64,000 nucleotides of DNA, taken from contig OMWZ01000005.1 in assembly GCA_900314855.1 (NCBI GenBank), positions 61,377-125,376 of the forward strand. The letters are read 5' to 3'. A program made the translations under genes and the position numbers. Below the pieces are notes generated by a model, which saw nothing but the letters and a program-made list of their open reading frames with translations, was not told the DNA's origin and ran no database searches. This DNA is from an uncultured Selenomonadales bacterium. GTDB taxonomy: Bacteria > Bacillota > Negativicutes > Acidaminococcales > Acidaminococcaceae. Each line of letters starts with the position of its first letter. The first letter of the stretch is position 1. Shown piece after piece: positions 15,177 to 23,746 of the stretch.

Positions 15177-15956
15177 ATGAAGAAATTTTTGTTGGTCCTG
15201 ATGAGTTTGATGATGCTGGCGCTGGCTGTCGGCTGCGGCGGCGGGGAAAAGAAGACCGCGGAACAGCCCAAGGTCCTGAAGGTGGGGACGGAACCGACCT
15301 TTGCCCCCTTTGAATTCCAGGAAAAGGATTCGAAGGACTTTGTCGGCTTCGACATGGACCTGATCCGTGCCGTCGGCAAACAGCTGAATATGAAGGTAGA
15401 AGTCCAGAATATGGGCTTTGACGCCTTGATTCCGGCCCTGAACGCCGGCAATATCGACGTGGCCGTAGCCGGCATGAGCATTACGCCGGACCGTCAAAAG
15501 GCCGTCGATATGTCCGATCCGTATTACGTATCGGGCCTGACGATTGTTGTCAATAAGGACAACAATGCCGTGAAGGGCCTCAAAGACCTGGAAGGCAAGG
15601 GCATCGCCGTCCAGATCGGTACGACCGGTGCAGAAAAGGCCGGCAGCGTCAAAGGCGCCAAGGTCAAGACCTTCAATACCAACGCCGAAGTTTTCCTTGA
15701 ACTGAAGAATAAAGGCGTCGATGCCGTCATCATCGACAAACCGGTAGCCGAGTACTATCTGGTCAAGGGCGGCAAAGACACGGCCAAGCTGGTCGGCGAA
15801 ACGATGGAAGCGGAATCCTACGGCATGTCTCTCAAGAAGGGCAGCCCCCTGACCGCGCAGATCAACAAGGCCTTGTCCGATCTCAAGAAGAACGGCGAAT
15901 ATGACAAGATTTACGAAAAGTGGTTTGGCTCCAAGGCTCCGGCCGAGAAAAAGTAA
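15177..15956 (+). CDS. Polar amino-acid ABC transporter substrate-binding lipoprotein 2
   Basis: 259-residue paralogue of the preceding gene. The lipobox is LAVGC (Cys at residue 19) followed by GGGEKKTAEQ. The ligand domain repeats the same landmarks: GTEPTFAPFEF, GFDMDLIRAVGK, MGFDALIPALNAGNIDVAVAG and GIAVQIGTTG. Enough substitutions separate the two to suggest different affinities or ligands sharing one membrane complex. AAGGAGACG precedes the ATG. It lies 74 nt after the first copy, beyond a perfect palindrome, and 35 nt before the permease gene. Tandem duplication with divergence is the simplest origin. Confidence 0.92.
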   Translation: MKKFLLVLMSLMMLALAVGCGGGEKKTAEQPKVLKVGTEPTFAPFEFQEKDSKDFVGFDMDLIRAVGKQLNMKVEVQNMGFDALIPALNAGNIDVAVAGMSITPDRQKAVDMSDPYYVSGLTIVVNKDNNAVKGLKDLEGKGIAVQIGTTGAEKAGSVKGAKVKTFNTNAEVFLELKNKGVDAVIIDKPVAEYYLVKGGKDTAKLVGETMEAESYGMSLKKGSPLTAQINKALSDLKKNGEYDKIYEKWFGSKAPAEKK

Positions 15957-15991
15957 TTCCCCTGACAGGGACTAGAAGGATTTAACACTTT

Positions 15992-16648
15992 ATGGATTTC
16001 GATATCGAATTGATTACAGGGTCCTTGCCCCTTTTGATGACGGGCGCGGCCATTACGCTGGAAATCACGGTGCTGTCCGTATTTTTCGGCATGGTCATCG
16101 GCGTCGTCGTCTCGCTCATTCGTCTGACGAACATCAAGCCCCTGCGGTGGCTGGGCAACGTGTATGTCGACTTTATCCGCGGCACGCCGTTGCTGGTCCA
16201 GATCTTTATCGTCTACTTTGCGCTGCCTGCCGTGACGGGCAGCCATGTGGACGCGTTCTTCGCCGCCATTTCGGCCTGCTCCATCAACAGCGGAGCCTAC
16301 GTGGCGGAAATCTTCCGCGGCGGCATCCAGGCCATCGACAAAGGCCAGATGGAGGCCGGCCGCAGTCTCGGCATGAGCTGGTGGCAGACGATGCGCTACA
16401 TCATCCTGCCCCAGGCGTTCCGTCAAATCATTCCGCCCCTGGGCAATGAATTCATTGCCATGTTGAAGGATTCCTCCCTGGTTTCCGTTATCGGCCTGGA
16501 AGAGTTGACGCGCCGCGGCCAGCTGGTCATTGCCAGGACCTACGCGTCCTTCACTATTTGGATGGCAGTCGCCATTATCTACTTGATCATGACCTTTGCC
16601 GTAGCCCGGCTGACGGGTCTCTTGGAAAGGAAATGCCAGACGAAATGA
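15992..16648 (+). CDS. Amino-acid ABC transporter permease
   Basis: 218 residues, the normal size for the HisMQ/GlnP-type permease. It has about five membrane helices. The N-terminal [21 protein letters not shown] segment and [16 protein letters not shown] are family hallmarks. The cytoplasmic EAA loop, [22 protein letters not shown], near residues 128-149, docks the ATPase. Only one permease gene is present, so it probably works as a homodimer. It overlaps the ATPase gene by 4 nt (ATGA), giving coupled translation. Confidence 0.94.
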   Translation: MDFDIELITGSLPLLMTGAAITLEITVLSVFFGMVIGVVVSLIRLTNIKPLRWLGNVYVDFIRGTPLLVQIFIVYFALPAVTGSHVDAFFAAISACSINSGAYVAEIFRGGIQAIDKGQMEAGRSLGMSWWQTMRYIILPQAFRQIIPPLGNEFIAMLKDSSLVSVIGLEELTRRGQLVIARTYASFTIWMAVAIIYLIMTFAVARLTGLLERKCQTK

Positions 16649-17376
16649 AAGAACCGCTGATTCAAATTCATGGATTAAAAAAGGATTTCGGCGACCTGGA
16701 AGTGCTGAAAGGCATCGACCTGGACGTACAGGAGCGGGAAGTGGTCGTCATCATCGGCCCGTCGGGCAGCGGCAAGTCGACGCTGCTGCGGTGCATCAAT
16801 TATTTGGAAGTCCCGACGGCCGGCGCGGTCACTTTTGACGGGATTCCCCTGAACGGGGACGCGAACATCAACGAAGTCCGCAAGGAAGTCGGTATGGTGT
16901 TCCAGCGGTTCAACCTGTTCCCGCATATGACCGTACTGGATAACCTGACGCTGGCGCCGATGAAGGTCCGCGGCATTTCCCGCAAGGAAGCCGAAGAAAC
17001 GGCCATGGTCTACCTGACGAAGGTCGGGCTGGCGCAGAAGGCCCAGTCTTTTCCGGATCAGCTGTCCGGCGGCCAGCAGCAGCGTGTGGCCATTGCCCGC
17101 GCCTTGTGCATGAGGCCGAAGGCCCTTTTGTTTGATGAACCGACGAGCGCCCTCGATCCGGAAATGATCAAGGAAGTCCTCGACGTTATGAAAAAGTTGG
17201 CCGAGGACGGGATGACCATGGTGGTCGTGACCCACGAAATGGGCTTCGCCAAGGAAGTGGGCGACCGGGTCCTTTTTGTGGACGAAGGGTACATCATGGA
17301 GCAGGGCACGCCGGAGGAAATCTTCGACCACCCGCAGAACCCCAGGACGCAGAGCTTCTTGTCGAAAATTTTATAA
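16645..17376 (+). CDS. Amino-acid ABC transporter ATP-binding protein
   Basis: 243 residues, complete ABC ATPase of the GlnQ/HisP type. Walker A is GPSGSGKST near residue 37, the signature is [15 protein letters not shown] near 140, Walker B is [15 protein letters not shown] near 160, and the switch histidine is in [10 protein letters not shown] near 197. The ATG at 16645 overlaps the permease stop (ATGA). An in-frame ATG at 16633 lies only 2 nt from the GGAAAGG site and is less likely. Last gene of the operon, closed by a strong terminator. It powers import of the amino acid captured by either of the two upstream lipoproteins. Confidence 0.95.
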   Translation: MKEPLIQIHGLKKDFGDLEVLKGIDLDVQEREVVVIIGPSGSGKSTLLRCINYLEVPTAGAVTFDGIPLNGDANINEVRKEVGMVFQRFNLFPHMTVLDNLTLAPMKVRGISRKEAEETAMVYLTKVGLAQKAQSFPDQLSGGQQQRVAIARALCMRPKALLFDEPTSALDPEMIKEVLDVMKKLAEDGMTMVVVTHEMGFAKEVGDRVLFVDEGYIMEQGTPEEIFDHPQNPRTQSFLSKIL

Positions 17377-17399
17377 GGCCCTTGGGACGGGGCCTGGGA

Positions 17400-17434
17400 A
17401 AGACATGTATCGACACGGGTACATGTCTTTTTTT
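17400..17434 (+). terminator. Terminator of the amino-acid transporter operon
   Basis: AGACATGTA (17401-17409) pairs with TACATGTCT (17420-17428), followed by a run of T to 17434. Confidence 0.92.
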
Positions 17435-17678
17435 GCGCGCGCCCGATGTGGGAAACGGCTCCCCCTAAAGGGCGGGTGCGGAGTGACCAAAAGTTTACAA
17501 AAAGCTGCCGAAAATCTTCCGGAGTTGATAATTTTCGGAATAAGAAGGGATTTTTTTCCTGTTGTCGAAGTATGATATAAGCAGGAAAGAGGAAAGTGGA
17601 TTTCGGAAGGGCGGCCTGCCCGCCGGATCCTGTTCCAATAGATTCCCCGGCACGCGGGGCGACAAGGAGGTTTGTACT

Positions 17679-18227
17679 ATGGCTGTTATGGTAAAAGGTA
17701 GGAACACGGTTGTATCTCCGGCAGTGAAAGCGTATGTAGAGAAAAAGATTGAAAAAGTAACGCGTCAGTTTAAGGCAGTCGGGGACATTCAGGCGGTCCT
17801 GAAAGTCCAGAACGGCATGCACATCGCGGAAATCACGGTGCCCGCGAAGGGTGTGATTTTCCGCGCGCAGGAAGCGACGAAGGATATGTACGCGTCCATC
17901 GATCTGGTCGTGGAAAAGATTGAACGGCAAGTCCATAAATACAAGACGAAATTGATGAAGCGGAAATACAACAACTTCCGCGACCTGCCAGCAGAGTTGC
18001 CGGTGGCGGAGCCGGAGCCGGCTGTCCAGCCGGAAACGGAGGAATTCCAGATCATCCGCAGCAAGAGTTTCGTCATGCATCCCATGACGCCGGATGAAGC
18101 TATCCTGCAAATGAATTTGCTGAACCATGATTTCTTCATGTTCTTCGATCCGGATTTCGGCGGCGTCAGTGTTGTCTACCGCCGGAAAGATGGGAATTAC
18201 GGGCTCCTGGCCCCGACGGTGGAATAA
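17679..18227 (+). CDS. hpf: Long-form ribosome hibernation promoting factor
   Basis: 182 residues. The N-terminal RaiA/HPF domain (about residues 1-100) has the usual start MAVMVKGRNTVVSPAVKAYVEKK and a basic segment IERQVHKYKTKLMKRK. A linker rich in Pro and Glu leads to the C-terminal dimerisation domain (about 125-182), with FQIIRSKSFVMHPMTPDEAI and the closing DGNYGLLAP signature of long HPF. It binds the 30S decoding site and pairs ribosomes into 100S dimers in stationary phase. Start ATG has an AAGGAGG site. About 160 nt upstream an 8-bp dyad CCGAAAAT/ATTTTCGG (17508-17538) may be regulatory. In many Firmicutes hpf directly precedes secA; here 5 kb intervenes. Confidence 0.95.
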   Translation: MAVMVKGRNTVVSPAVKAYVEKKIEKVTRQFKAVGDIQAVLKVQNGMHIAEITVPAKGVIFRAQEATKDMYASIDLVVEKIERQVHKYKTKLMKRKYNNFRDLPAELPVAEPEPAVQPETEEFQIIRSKSFVMHPMTPDEAILQMNLLNHDFFMFFDPDFGGVSVVYRRKDGNYGLLAPTVE

Positions 18228-18286
18228 GCCGGGACGGACTTGGGACGAGATCCTGTCCCAGGTCCGGATGTCCTGCGGAATTTAAG

Positions 18287-18331
18287 AAGGGTGCTGCCTG
18301 TGGGAGGTTCCCCACGGGCAGCACCCTTTTT
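18287..18331 (+). terminator. Terminator after hpf
   Basis: GGGTGCTGCC (18289-18298) pairs with GGCAGCACCC (18317-18326), inner GTGGG/CCCAC pairs extend the stem, and five T follow. Confidence 0.92.
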
Positions 18332-18367
18332 GATTGGTGCCCACTTTCTGGTTCCGGGCAGCCGGAG

Positions 18368-18826
18368 TCATCCTTCCAGGGCGTGGAGGATCCGATAGAG
18401 CTTCTTTCTCAGGTCTTCCACTTCTTCCGGGGTAAACAAGGCCCCTTTCTGGTTGAGCAGGCAGCCCATGGCATAAGGAACCTGCTCGGCCGTTTTCCGG
18501 AGGGCGGTTCCCTGCGGGGTGATTTCCACGACCACGACCCGCTCGTCTTCTGGCTTCCGATAGCGTTTGACATAGCCCAGGGCTTCCAGTCTTTTCGGTA
18601 CGGGGGTCAAGGTGCCGGAATCCAAATACAGCCGCTCTCCCAAATCACGCATGGTGATGACCGTTTCTTCCCACAGCACCATCATGGTCACGTACTGGGC
18701 ATAAGTCAGGCCGATTTTTTTGAGGAAAGGCGCGTAGGCGGCCACGATTTTCCGGGCACTGGCATACAGGGGGAAACAAAGCTGGTTTTTCAGGAGCAGG
18801 GGATTGCAGGCATTGTTTTTATTCAT
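18368..18826 (-). CDS. MarR family regulator of the OhrR peroxide-sensor type
   Basis: 152 residues. The winged helix domain contains MRDLGERLYLDSGTLTPVPKRLEALG near residues 60-85 and the wing DERVVVVEITP. The N-terminal LLLKNQLCFPLYASARK motif carries the single Cys that OhrR repressors oxidise to sense organic hydroperoxides. It diverges from glutathione peroxidase and rubrerythrin genes, with a perfect AT-rich palindrome in the 94-nt gap, which fits a local peroxide-response switch. The ATG at 18826 has AAGGAAGGTC upstream. Arginine is mostly CGG, unlike the flanking hpf and secA genes. Confidence 0.88.
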   Translation of the reverse strand: MNKNNACNPLLLKNQLCFPLYASARKIVAAYAPFLKKIGLTYAQYVTMMVLWEETVITMRDLGERLYLDSGTLTPVPKRLEALGYVKRYRKPEDERVVVVEITPQGTALRKTAEQVPYAMGCLLNQKGALFTPEEVEDLRKKLYRILHALEG

Positions 18827-18874
18827 GGGGAAAGACCTTCCTTTTCGTTTCCCCAAAACGATTTTGCAAAATAA

Positions 18875-18888
18875 AATTTATATAAATT
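18875..18888. promoter_or_regulatory. Perfect 14-bp palindrome, candidate OhrR operator
   Basis: AATTTATATAAATT is its own reverse complement. It lies between the divergent OhrR-like and glutathione peroxidase genes, overlapping a possible promoter TTGCAA (18864-18869) with -10 TAAAAT (18888-18893). OhrR operators are typically AT-rich dyads of this kind. Confidence 0.55.
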
Positions 18889-18920
18889 AAAATGAAAGCG
18901 TGGGAGAAAGGAGCCAAACG

Positions 18921-19472
18921 ATGTCCCTCTATGATTTTGTGGTAAAAACCAGCCAAGGCAAGGAAAAATCCCTGGCAGATTACCAAGGCAAGGTCCTGGT
19001 AATTGTGAATACGGCCAGCCAATGCGGCTTTACGCCCCAATTCAAGGAACTCCAGGAACTCTACGGCAAGTACCGGGGGCAGGGGCTGGAAATCCTGGGG
19101 TTCCCCTGCAATCAGTTCGCCGGACAGGAACCGGGAACCAATGAGGAGGTCCAACAGTTCTGCCGGTTTAATTATGGAGTGACGTTCCCGATCTTTGCCA
19201 AAGGCGATGTGCGGGGAGAGAACGCGCAGCCCCTGTTCCGGTATTTGACCCGGGAAAAGGGATTCCAGGGGTTCGATCCAGAACATCCGCTGGCGGAAAT
19301 CCTGACTAACGCCCTGAAAGAAAGATTCCCGGAGTATCTGGAAGGCAATTCCATCAAATGGAATTTCACCAAATTCCTGGTGGACCGGAACGGACGGGTC
19401 GTGGAGCGGTTCGAGTCCACCGCATCCATGGAACGGCTGGAAGAGGCCATCAAGAAATGTTTGCAGGCATGA
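18921..19472 (+). CDS. Glutathione peroxidase family protein (cysteine type)
   Basis: 183 residues, thioredoxin fold. The peroxidatic Cys is in NTASQCGFTPQ near residue 36; the Gln of FPCNQFAGQEPGTN near residue 70 and the Trp-Asn of KWNFTKFLVD near 150 complete the catalytic set. In bacteria without glutathione such enzymes usually use thioredoxin, and the second Cys of FPCNQF may serve as resolving residue. ATG follows AAAGGAG. First gene of a two-gene unit with rubrerythrin, divergent from an OhrR-like repressor. Protects against hydroperoxides in an otherwise anaerobic gene set. Confidence 0.93.
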   Translation: MSLYDFVVKTSQGKEKSLADYQGKVLVIVNTASQCGFTPQFKELQELYGKYRGQGLEILGFPCNQFAGQEPGTNEEVQQFCRFNYGVTFPIFAKGDVRGENAQPLFRYLTREKGFQGFDPEHPLAEILTNALKERFPEYLEGNSIKWNFTKFLVDRNGRVVERFESTASMERLEEAIKKCLQA

Positions 19473-19521
19473 TCTGCAGGAATGACAAGAAAATAGGAAA
19501 AGAAGAAGAGAGGAAAAGACG

Positions 19522-20067
19522 ATGAGCATTTACGGACAAGCGAAAGGAACCAAACTGGAAGCCATGATGAAGAAGATGGCGCAGGCGGAAGCCAACGGGA
19601 CCATGATGTACTACGCGCTGGCCCGACTGGCCAAGGAACAGGGCTATGACGATCTGGTTCCCCTGTTCCTCGAAGCCGCCGGGCAGGAAGCGGTCCATGC
19701 CGGATTCTACGCGGTGTTGGGCGGGCAATATCCCCAGGATTTCTGGGGCTTGGTGAAGGGTCTCCAAAAGGCGGAAACCAAGGGGGAAGCCCAGGTAAAA
19801 GCTATGGCGGACAGCGTGCGGGCTGCCGGATTCGCGGAAGCAGCGGATGAAATGGAGCTGTTTGCCAAACAGGAAGGCCATCATGGGGTGCTGATGGGAG
19901 AGATCCTGGCCCGGTATCCCCAGGAAGAAAAGGCGGAAGCCCCGAAAAAAGTCTATGTCTGCCCTGTTTGCGGCTATGAATATGAAGGGGATATCTACAG
20001 CGAAAGCGACGACTGGGTCTGCCCGATCTGTGGCCAGCCCAGGAACGTGTTCCGGGAAGTGAAGTAA
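19522..20067 (+). CDS. Rubrerythrin
   Basis: 181 residues. A four-helix ferritin-like di-iron domain (about residues 1-140) carries Glu and His ligands in the [31 protein letters not shown] and [14 protein letters not shown] helices. A C-terminal rubredoxin-like iron site follows, with [10 protein letters not shown] and CPICGQP giving the CxxC pairs. It reduces hydrogen peroxide using rubredoxin or NADH-linked donors. The gene lies 49 nt after the glutathione peroxidase gene and ends at a strong terminator, making a two-gene peroxide defence unit. Family members in anaerobes often act alongside peroxide-sensing repressors, as here. Confidence 0.94.
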   Translation: MSIYGQAKGTKLEAMMKKMAQAEANGTMMYYALARLAKEQGYDDLVPLFLEAAGQEAVHAGFYAVLGGQYPQDFWGLVKGLQKAETKGEAQVKAMADSVRAAGFAEAADEMELFAKQEGHHGVLMGEILARYPQEEKAEAPKKVYVCPVCGYEYEGDIYSESDDWVCPICGQPRNVFREVK

Positions 20068-20081
20068 AGAGAGTCCCGTCG

Positions 20082-20128
20082 AAGGGCCGTGAAGAAAGGA
20101 TTTCTTTCCTCTCTTCACGGCCCTTTTT
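20082..20128 (+). terminator. Terminator after rubrerythrin
   Basis: AAGGGCCGTGAAGA (20082-20095) pairs with the complementary TCTTCACGGCCCTT ending near 20125, with an inner GAAAGGA/TCTTTCC-like extension, followed by T residues. Confidence 0.9.
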
Positions 20129-20169
20129 CGTGTTGGCCCATGGCTGGCGGGCTGTGTGGGAACCCTGCC

Positions 20170-21057
20170 TCACGCGCCCGTTTCGTTGGCGAAATTCTGC
20201 AGCAGCAATTCCTGGAAGGCATGGACAGCCGGGGAAAACAGGTGGTCCTTTTTCCAAATCAGGGACAGGCGATCCGTCAGGGGCGGGTTGCAGGGCCGGA
20301 AGCACAGGGGAGAGCCGGTGGTGTTGATCAGGCCGTCGAGTCCCATGGCGCAGCCCAATCCCCCGGCCACCATTTTGGCCGCATTGGTAAGAAGGGTATA
20401 GGTACCTACAATATGGAGCTCTGTCAAGGGCTTTCCCAGCCAGGCCTGGAGCGTCCCCGACTGTAAAGCCTGCTGGGACAGGATCAGGGGCAGGTCCCGG
20501 ACCTGTTCCGGGGTCAGGAAGCGCCGGGCTGCCATGGGATGGGTGCGGGGCAGCAGGATGCCCCACCGGTCTTCCGGTTCCAGGAGAACGCCGGTGAATT
20601 TTTCTGGATCCGATGGACCGTACACCAGGCCCAGGTCCAGAAGTCCCTTGTTCAGCAGTTCCCGGACACCGGCGGCATCACTGCTGAAAATCCGGTAGCG
20701 GATGCCGGGATGCTTTTGGGAAAAACTCACCGCCACCTGGGAGATGAGCCGGATGACATCGGTTTCCCCGGTACCCAGGTAAATATCCCCGGTAATCTCC
20801 GCGGAAGCCTGGATTTCGGACCGGGTTTTTCGATACAGTTCCAGCAGTTCCTCCGCCCGCTTCCGGAACAGGATTCCTTCCGGGGTCAGGGACAGATGCC
20901 GGTTCTCCCGGTAAAACAGGGGCTTGCCCATTTCCTCTTCCAAGGCCTTCAGCTGCCGGGACAGGGTGGGCTGGGTGATGTGGATACTTCGGGCCGCCTG
21001 GGTAATGTTGCTCTCCTGGGCGATTAGAAGGAAGTTTTTCAGCGTTTCCATATCCAT
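20170..21057 (-). CDS. LysR family transcriptional regulator
   Basis: 295 residues. The N-terminal winged helix has SNITQAARSIHITQPTLSRQLKALEEEMG near residues 16-44, followed by the LysR effector-binding domain with SDAAGVRELLNKGLLDLGLVYG near residue 125. It diverges from the iron alcohol dehydrogenase and hydrolase genes, with a 178-nt gap, and is likely to control them and itself. Such regulator/dehydrogenase/hydrolase sets often respond to aldehydes or electrophiles, but the inducer is unknown. The start ATG has an AGGAGGG site. Confidence 0.9.
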   Translation of the reverse strand: MDMETLKNFLLIAQESNITQAARSIHITQPTLSRQLKALEEEMGKPLFYRENRHLSLTPEGILFRKRAEELLELYRKTRSEIQASAEITGDIYLGTGETDVIRLISQVAVSFSQKHPGIRYRIFSSDAAGVRELLNKGLLDLGLVYGPSDPEKFTGVLLEPEDRWGILLPRTHPMAARRFLTPEQVRDLPLILSQQALQSGTLQAWLGKPLTELHIVGTYTLLTNAAKMVAGGLGCAMGLDGLINTTGSPLCFRPCNPPLTDRLSLIWKKDHLFSPAVHAFQELLLQNFANETGA

Positions 21058-21235
21058 AGGAATCCCTCCTTTGCCCCTATTATATCATGCAAAAAACGTA
21101 TTGGATACAATTTAAATAAAGAATTTTACATGAATTGGATTTCCGTTTATACTCAAGGTGTCCTGAGAAAGCGGCCAACCAACAACGAAAGTAAACGACA
21201 AAAGCAATCAACAGACTGATCAAGGAGACAGGGAT

Positions 21236-22405
21236 ATGCTTGGAAATTTTACCTATGAAAATCCTACGAAGGTGTTTTTCGGCCGGGGAGCCGTAGAAAA
21301 CCTGAAAGAAGAACTGACCCGTTATGGGAAGCGGGTGATGCTGGTCTACGGCGGAGGTTCCGTCAAAAAGAACGGCATTTATGACGCCGTGCGGGAACAG
21401 CTGGCCGCCGCTGGCAAAGAAGTGGCGGAAATTGCCGGGGTCATGCCCAACCCCACCATCCAGAAACTTCGGGAAGGAATCACCCTGGCCCGGGCTCATC
21501 GGGCGGATTTCATCCTGGCCGTGGGCGGCGGTTCCTGCATCGACTACGCCAAGGCCCTGGCCATGTCCATCCACGAAGAGGAAGATCCTTGGGAAAAATA
21601 TTTTGTGAGGTTTGAAGACCCTGCCTGCGAAGTGGTTCCTGTGGGCTGCGTACTCACCATGGTGGGCACCGGTTCGGAAATGAACGCGGGTTCCGTGATT
21701 TCCGATCCGGAGAAAAAGGAGAAACGGGGCAAGGCTTTTGCCGACGCCAGGCTGTTCCCCCGGTTCGCCATCATGGATCCGGCCTACACCATGACCTTGC
21801 CCCGCTACCAAATGGTTTCCGGGATTTATGACATGTTCAATCATATCTGTGAACAGTATTTTTCCGGCATTGATGACAACACCAGCGACTATCTGGCGGA
21901 AGGGCTCCTGCGATCCGTCCTTCATGCCAGCCGGATTGCCGTCCGGAACCCCCAGGATTACGAAGCCCGGAGCAACCTGATGTGGGACGCCACCTGGGCC
22001 TTGAATACCCTGATTGCCAAGGGCAAGACCACGGACTGGATGGTCCATATGCTGGGGCAGGCCGTCGGGGGAGTGACCAACGCGGCCCACGGCATGACCC
22101 TGGCGGCTGTATCCCCCGCCTATTACCGGCATATCCTGCCCTATGGACTGCCCAAATTCAAACGGTTCGCGGAAGCGGTATGGGATGTGGATCCGACCGG
22201 GAAAAGTGATCGCAAGATTGCCGAAGAAGGTCTCCAGGCCATGGAAACCTGGATGGACGAACTGGGACTGGCAAAGAATCTGACGGAACTGGGAGCCTCG
22301 GAGGACATGATTCCGGATATGGTCCGGGGCACGCTGATCCTGGACGGCGGGTACAAAGTATTGGACGCGAAGGAAATCGCGGAGATTTTTCGGGAGAGCC
22401 TGTAA
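21236..22405 (+). CDS. Iron-containing alcohol dehydrogenase (YqhD/BdhA-like)
   Basis: 389 residues, group III metal-dependent alcohol dehydrogenase. The NAD(P)-binding half has the GGGSVKKNG motif near residue 40 and ILAVGGGSCIDYAKA near 95. Metal ligands expected in the family are visible as Asp and His in MVSGIYDMFNHICEQ and His residues in DWMVHMLGQAVGG and NAAHGMTL. The sequence resembles the YqhD/butanol dehydrogenase branch, which reduces aldehydes with NADPH. Start ATG follows AAGGAGACAGGG. It is divergent from a LysR gene and 16 nt upstream of a secreted hydrolase gene. Arginine is overwhelmingly CGG and threonine ACC, unlike core genes nearby. Confidence 0.93.
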   Translation: MLGNFTYENPTKVFFGRGAVENLKEELTRYGKRVMLVYGGGSVKKNGIYDAVREQLAAAGKEVAEIAGVMPNPTIQKLREGITLARAHRADFILAVGGGSCIDYAKALAMSIHEEEDPWEKYFVRFEDPACEVVPVGCVLTMVGTGSEMNAGSVISDPEKKEKRGKAFADARLFPRFAIMDPAYTMTLPRYQMVSGIYDMFNHICEQYFSGIDDNTSDYLAEGLLRSVLHASRIAVRNPQDYEARSNLMWDATWALNTLIAKGKTTDWMVHMLGQAVGGVTNAAHGMTLAAVSPAYYRHILPYGLPKFKRFAEAVWDVDPTGKSDRKIAEEGLQAMETWMDELGLAKNLTELGASEDMIPDMVRGTLILDGGYKVLDAKEIAEIFRESL

Positions 22406-22421
22406 GAGAAAGGAGCTTATG

Positions 22422-23543
22422 ATGAGAATCGGGAAGAAAATGAAAATGACCCTGTTGATGGCGGCACTGGGTGCCTGCCTGCTGCAAGTGGGAGGGACGG
22501 AAGCGGCTGCCGCCCCAACGGCAAAACCGGCCAGCGAAATGCTGAGCCGGGGGGTTAAGATGGAAAAACTTCCTCTGACCCGGGAATGGGACAAAGTGTT
22601 TCCCCGAAGCGACAAGGTGGAACATCAGAAAGTGACCTTCCACAACCGGTATGGGATTACCCTGGCGGCGGACCTGTACACCCCCAAAGACATGAAAGTC
22701 GGGGAAAAACGGGCAGCCATCGCGGTAAGCGGCCCTTTCGGGGCGGTGAAGGAACAAGCTTCCGGGCTCTATGCCCAGCAGCTGGCGGAACGGGGCTACA
22801 TCACCCTGGCCTTTGATCCTTCCTTTACCGGGGAAAGCGGCGGCAATGTGCGGAACGTGGCCTCCCCGGACATCAATACGGAAGATTTTTCCGCGGCCGT
22901 GGATTTCCTGGCTACCCGGAAAGACGTGGACGCCAACCGGTTGGGAATCCTGGGAATCTGCGGGTTCGGGGGCATCGCGCTGAACGACGCAGCCATGGAT
23001 ACCCGGGTGAAAGCCACGGTAAGCTCTACCATGTACGATATGACCCGGGTGCTGGCCAATGGCTACTACGACAAGGAAGACAGCCCGGCCATGCGGCATC
23101 AGAAGCTGGAAGCCATGAACGCCCAGCGGACGGAAGACTATCAAAACAATACGTTTGCCAGGGCCGGCGCCAACCTGAAGCCGGAGGAACTGAAACCGGA
23201 CACGCCGGAATTCATCAAGCAGTACACGGCCTACTATGAGACCAAGCGGGGCTTCCATCCCCGGTCCGTGAACTCCGTGGGGGGCTGGAATAAGACTTTC
23301 GCCCTGTCGTTCATCAACCTGCCCTTCCTCCAGCGGAGCAGCGAGATCCAGAGCGCCGTGATGGTCATTGCCGGGGAAAAGGCCCACTCCCGGTATTTCA
23401 GCGAAGACGCCTTTAAGGCACTCAAAGGCAGCAACAAGGAGCTGGTAATCGTGCCGGGCGCTACCCATACGGACTTGTACGATCAGCTGGACAAGATTCC
23501 TTTCGACAAAATCGATCGCTTCTATCAGATGTATTTAAAATAA
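22422..23543 (+). CDS. Exported alpha/beta hydrolase with a probable Cys nucleophile
   Basis: About 373 residues. A signal sequence (KKMKMTLLMAALGACLL) precedes the mature domain; LGAC could be a lipobox, otherwise cleavage is after the Ala-rich segment near residue 32. The alpha/beta hydrolase fold shows ITLAADLYTPKD, an AFDPSFTGESGG oxyanion-type loop, and the nucleophile elbow LGICGFGG near residue 184, where Cys takes the usual Ser position, as in some YcjY- and dienelactone-hydrolase-like proteins. The final His is in PGATHTDLYD. The ATG at 22422 is better spaced from AAAGGAG than the ATG at 22419. Substrate unknown. Co-transcribed with the iron alcohol dehydrogenase. Confidence 0.85.
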   Translation: MRIGKKMKMTLLMAALGACLLQVGGTEAAAAPTAKPASEMLSRGVKMEKLPLTREWDKVFPRSDKVEHQKVTFHNRYGITLAADLYTPKDMKVGEKRAAIAVSGPFGAVKEQASGLYAQQLAERGYITLAFDPSFTGESGGNVRNVASPDINTEDFSAAVDFLATRKDVDANRLGILGICGFGGIALNDAAMDTRVKATVSSTMYDMTRVLANGYYDKEDSPAMRHQKLEAMNAQRTEDYQNNTFARAGANLKPEELKPDTPEFIKQYTAYYETKRGFHPRSVNSVGGWNKTFALSFINLPFLQRSSEIQSAVMVIAGEKAHSRYFSEDAFKALKGSNKELVIVPGATHTDLYDQLDKIPFDKIDRFYQMYLK

Positions 23544-23549
23544 CCTGAT

Positions 23550-23602
23550 GGGAGCCGCGTGTGTGACATCTTGGTTCGCGCACGTGGCTCCCGTTTCTTT
23601 TT
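23550..23602 (+). terminator. Terminator closing the detoxification block
   Basis: GGGAGCC (23550-23556) pairs with GGCTCCC (23586-23592), with inner GTG/CAC pairs, followed by TTTCTTTTT. It separates the preceding genes from the secA promoter. Confidence 0.85.
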
Positions 23603-23659
23603 GCCTGTCGCGGCAGGTATCGGCAGCCGGAATTTTCCGGATAAGAACGGCCCCACCTT

Positions 23660-23688
23660 TTGACTTTTAGGGCTGTTTCTGATAGAAT
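23660..23688 (+). promoter_or_regulatory. secA promoter
   Basis: TTGACT (23660-23665), 17-nt spacer, TAGAAT (23683-23688). It gives secA its own start site downstream of the inserted-looking block. Confidence 0.75.
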
Positions 23689-23746
23689 TTTAGACTAGAT
23701 ATTAATGTCGATAAGTGTTTTCAGCGACCAATAAGGAGTGATCAAT

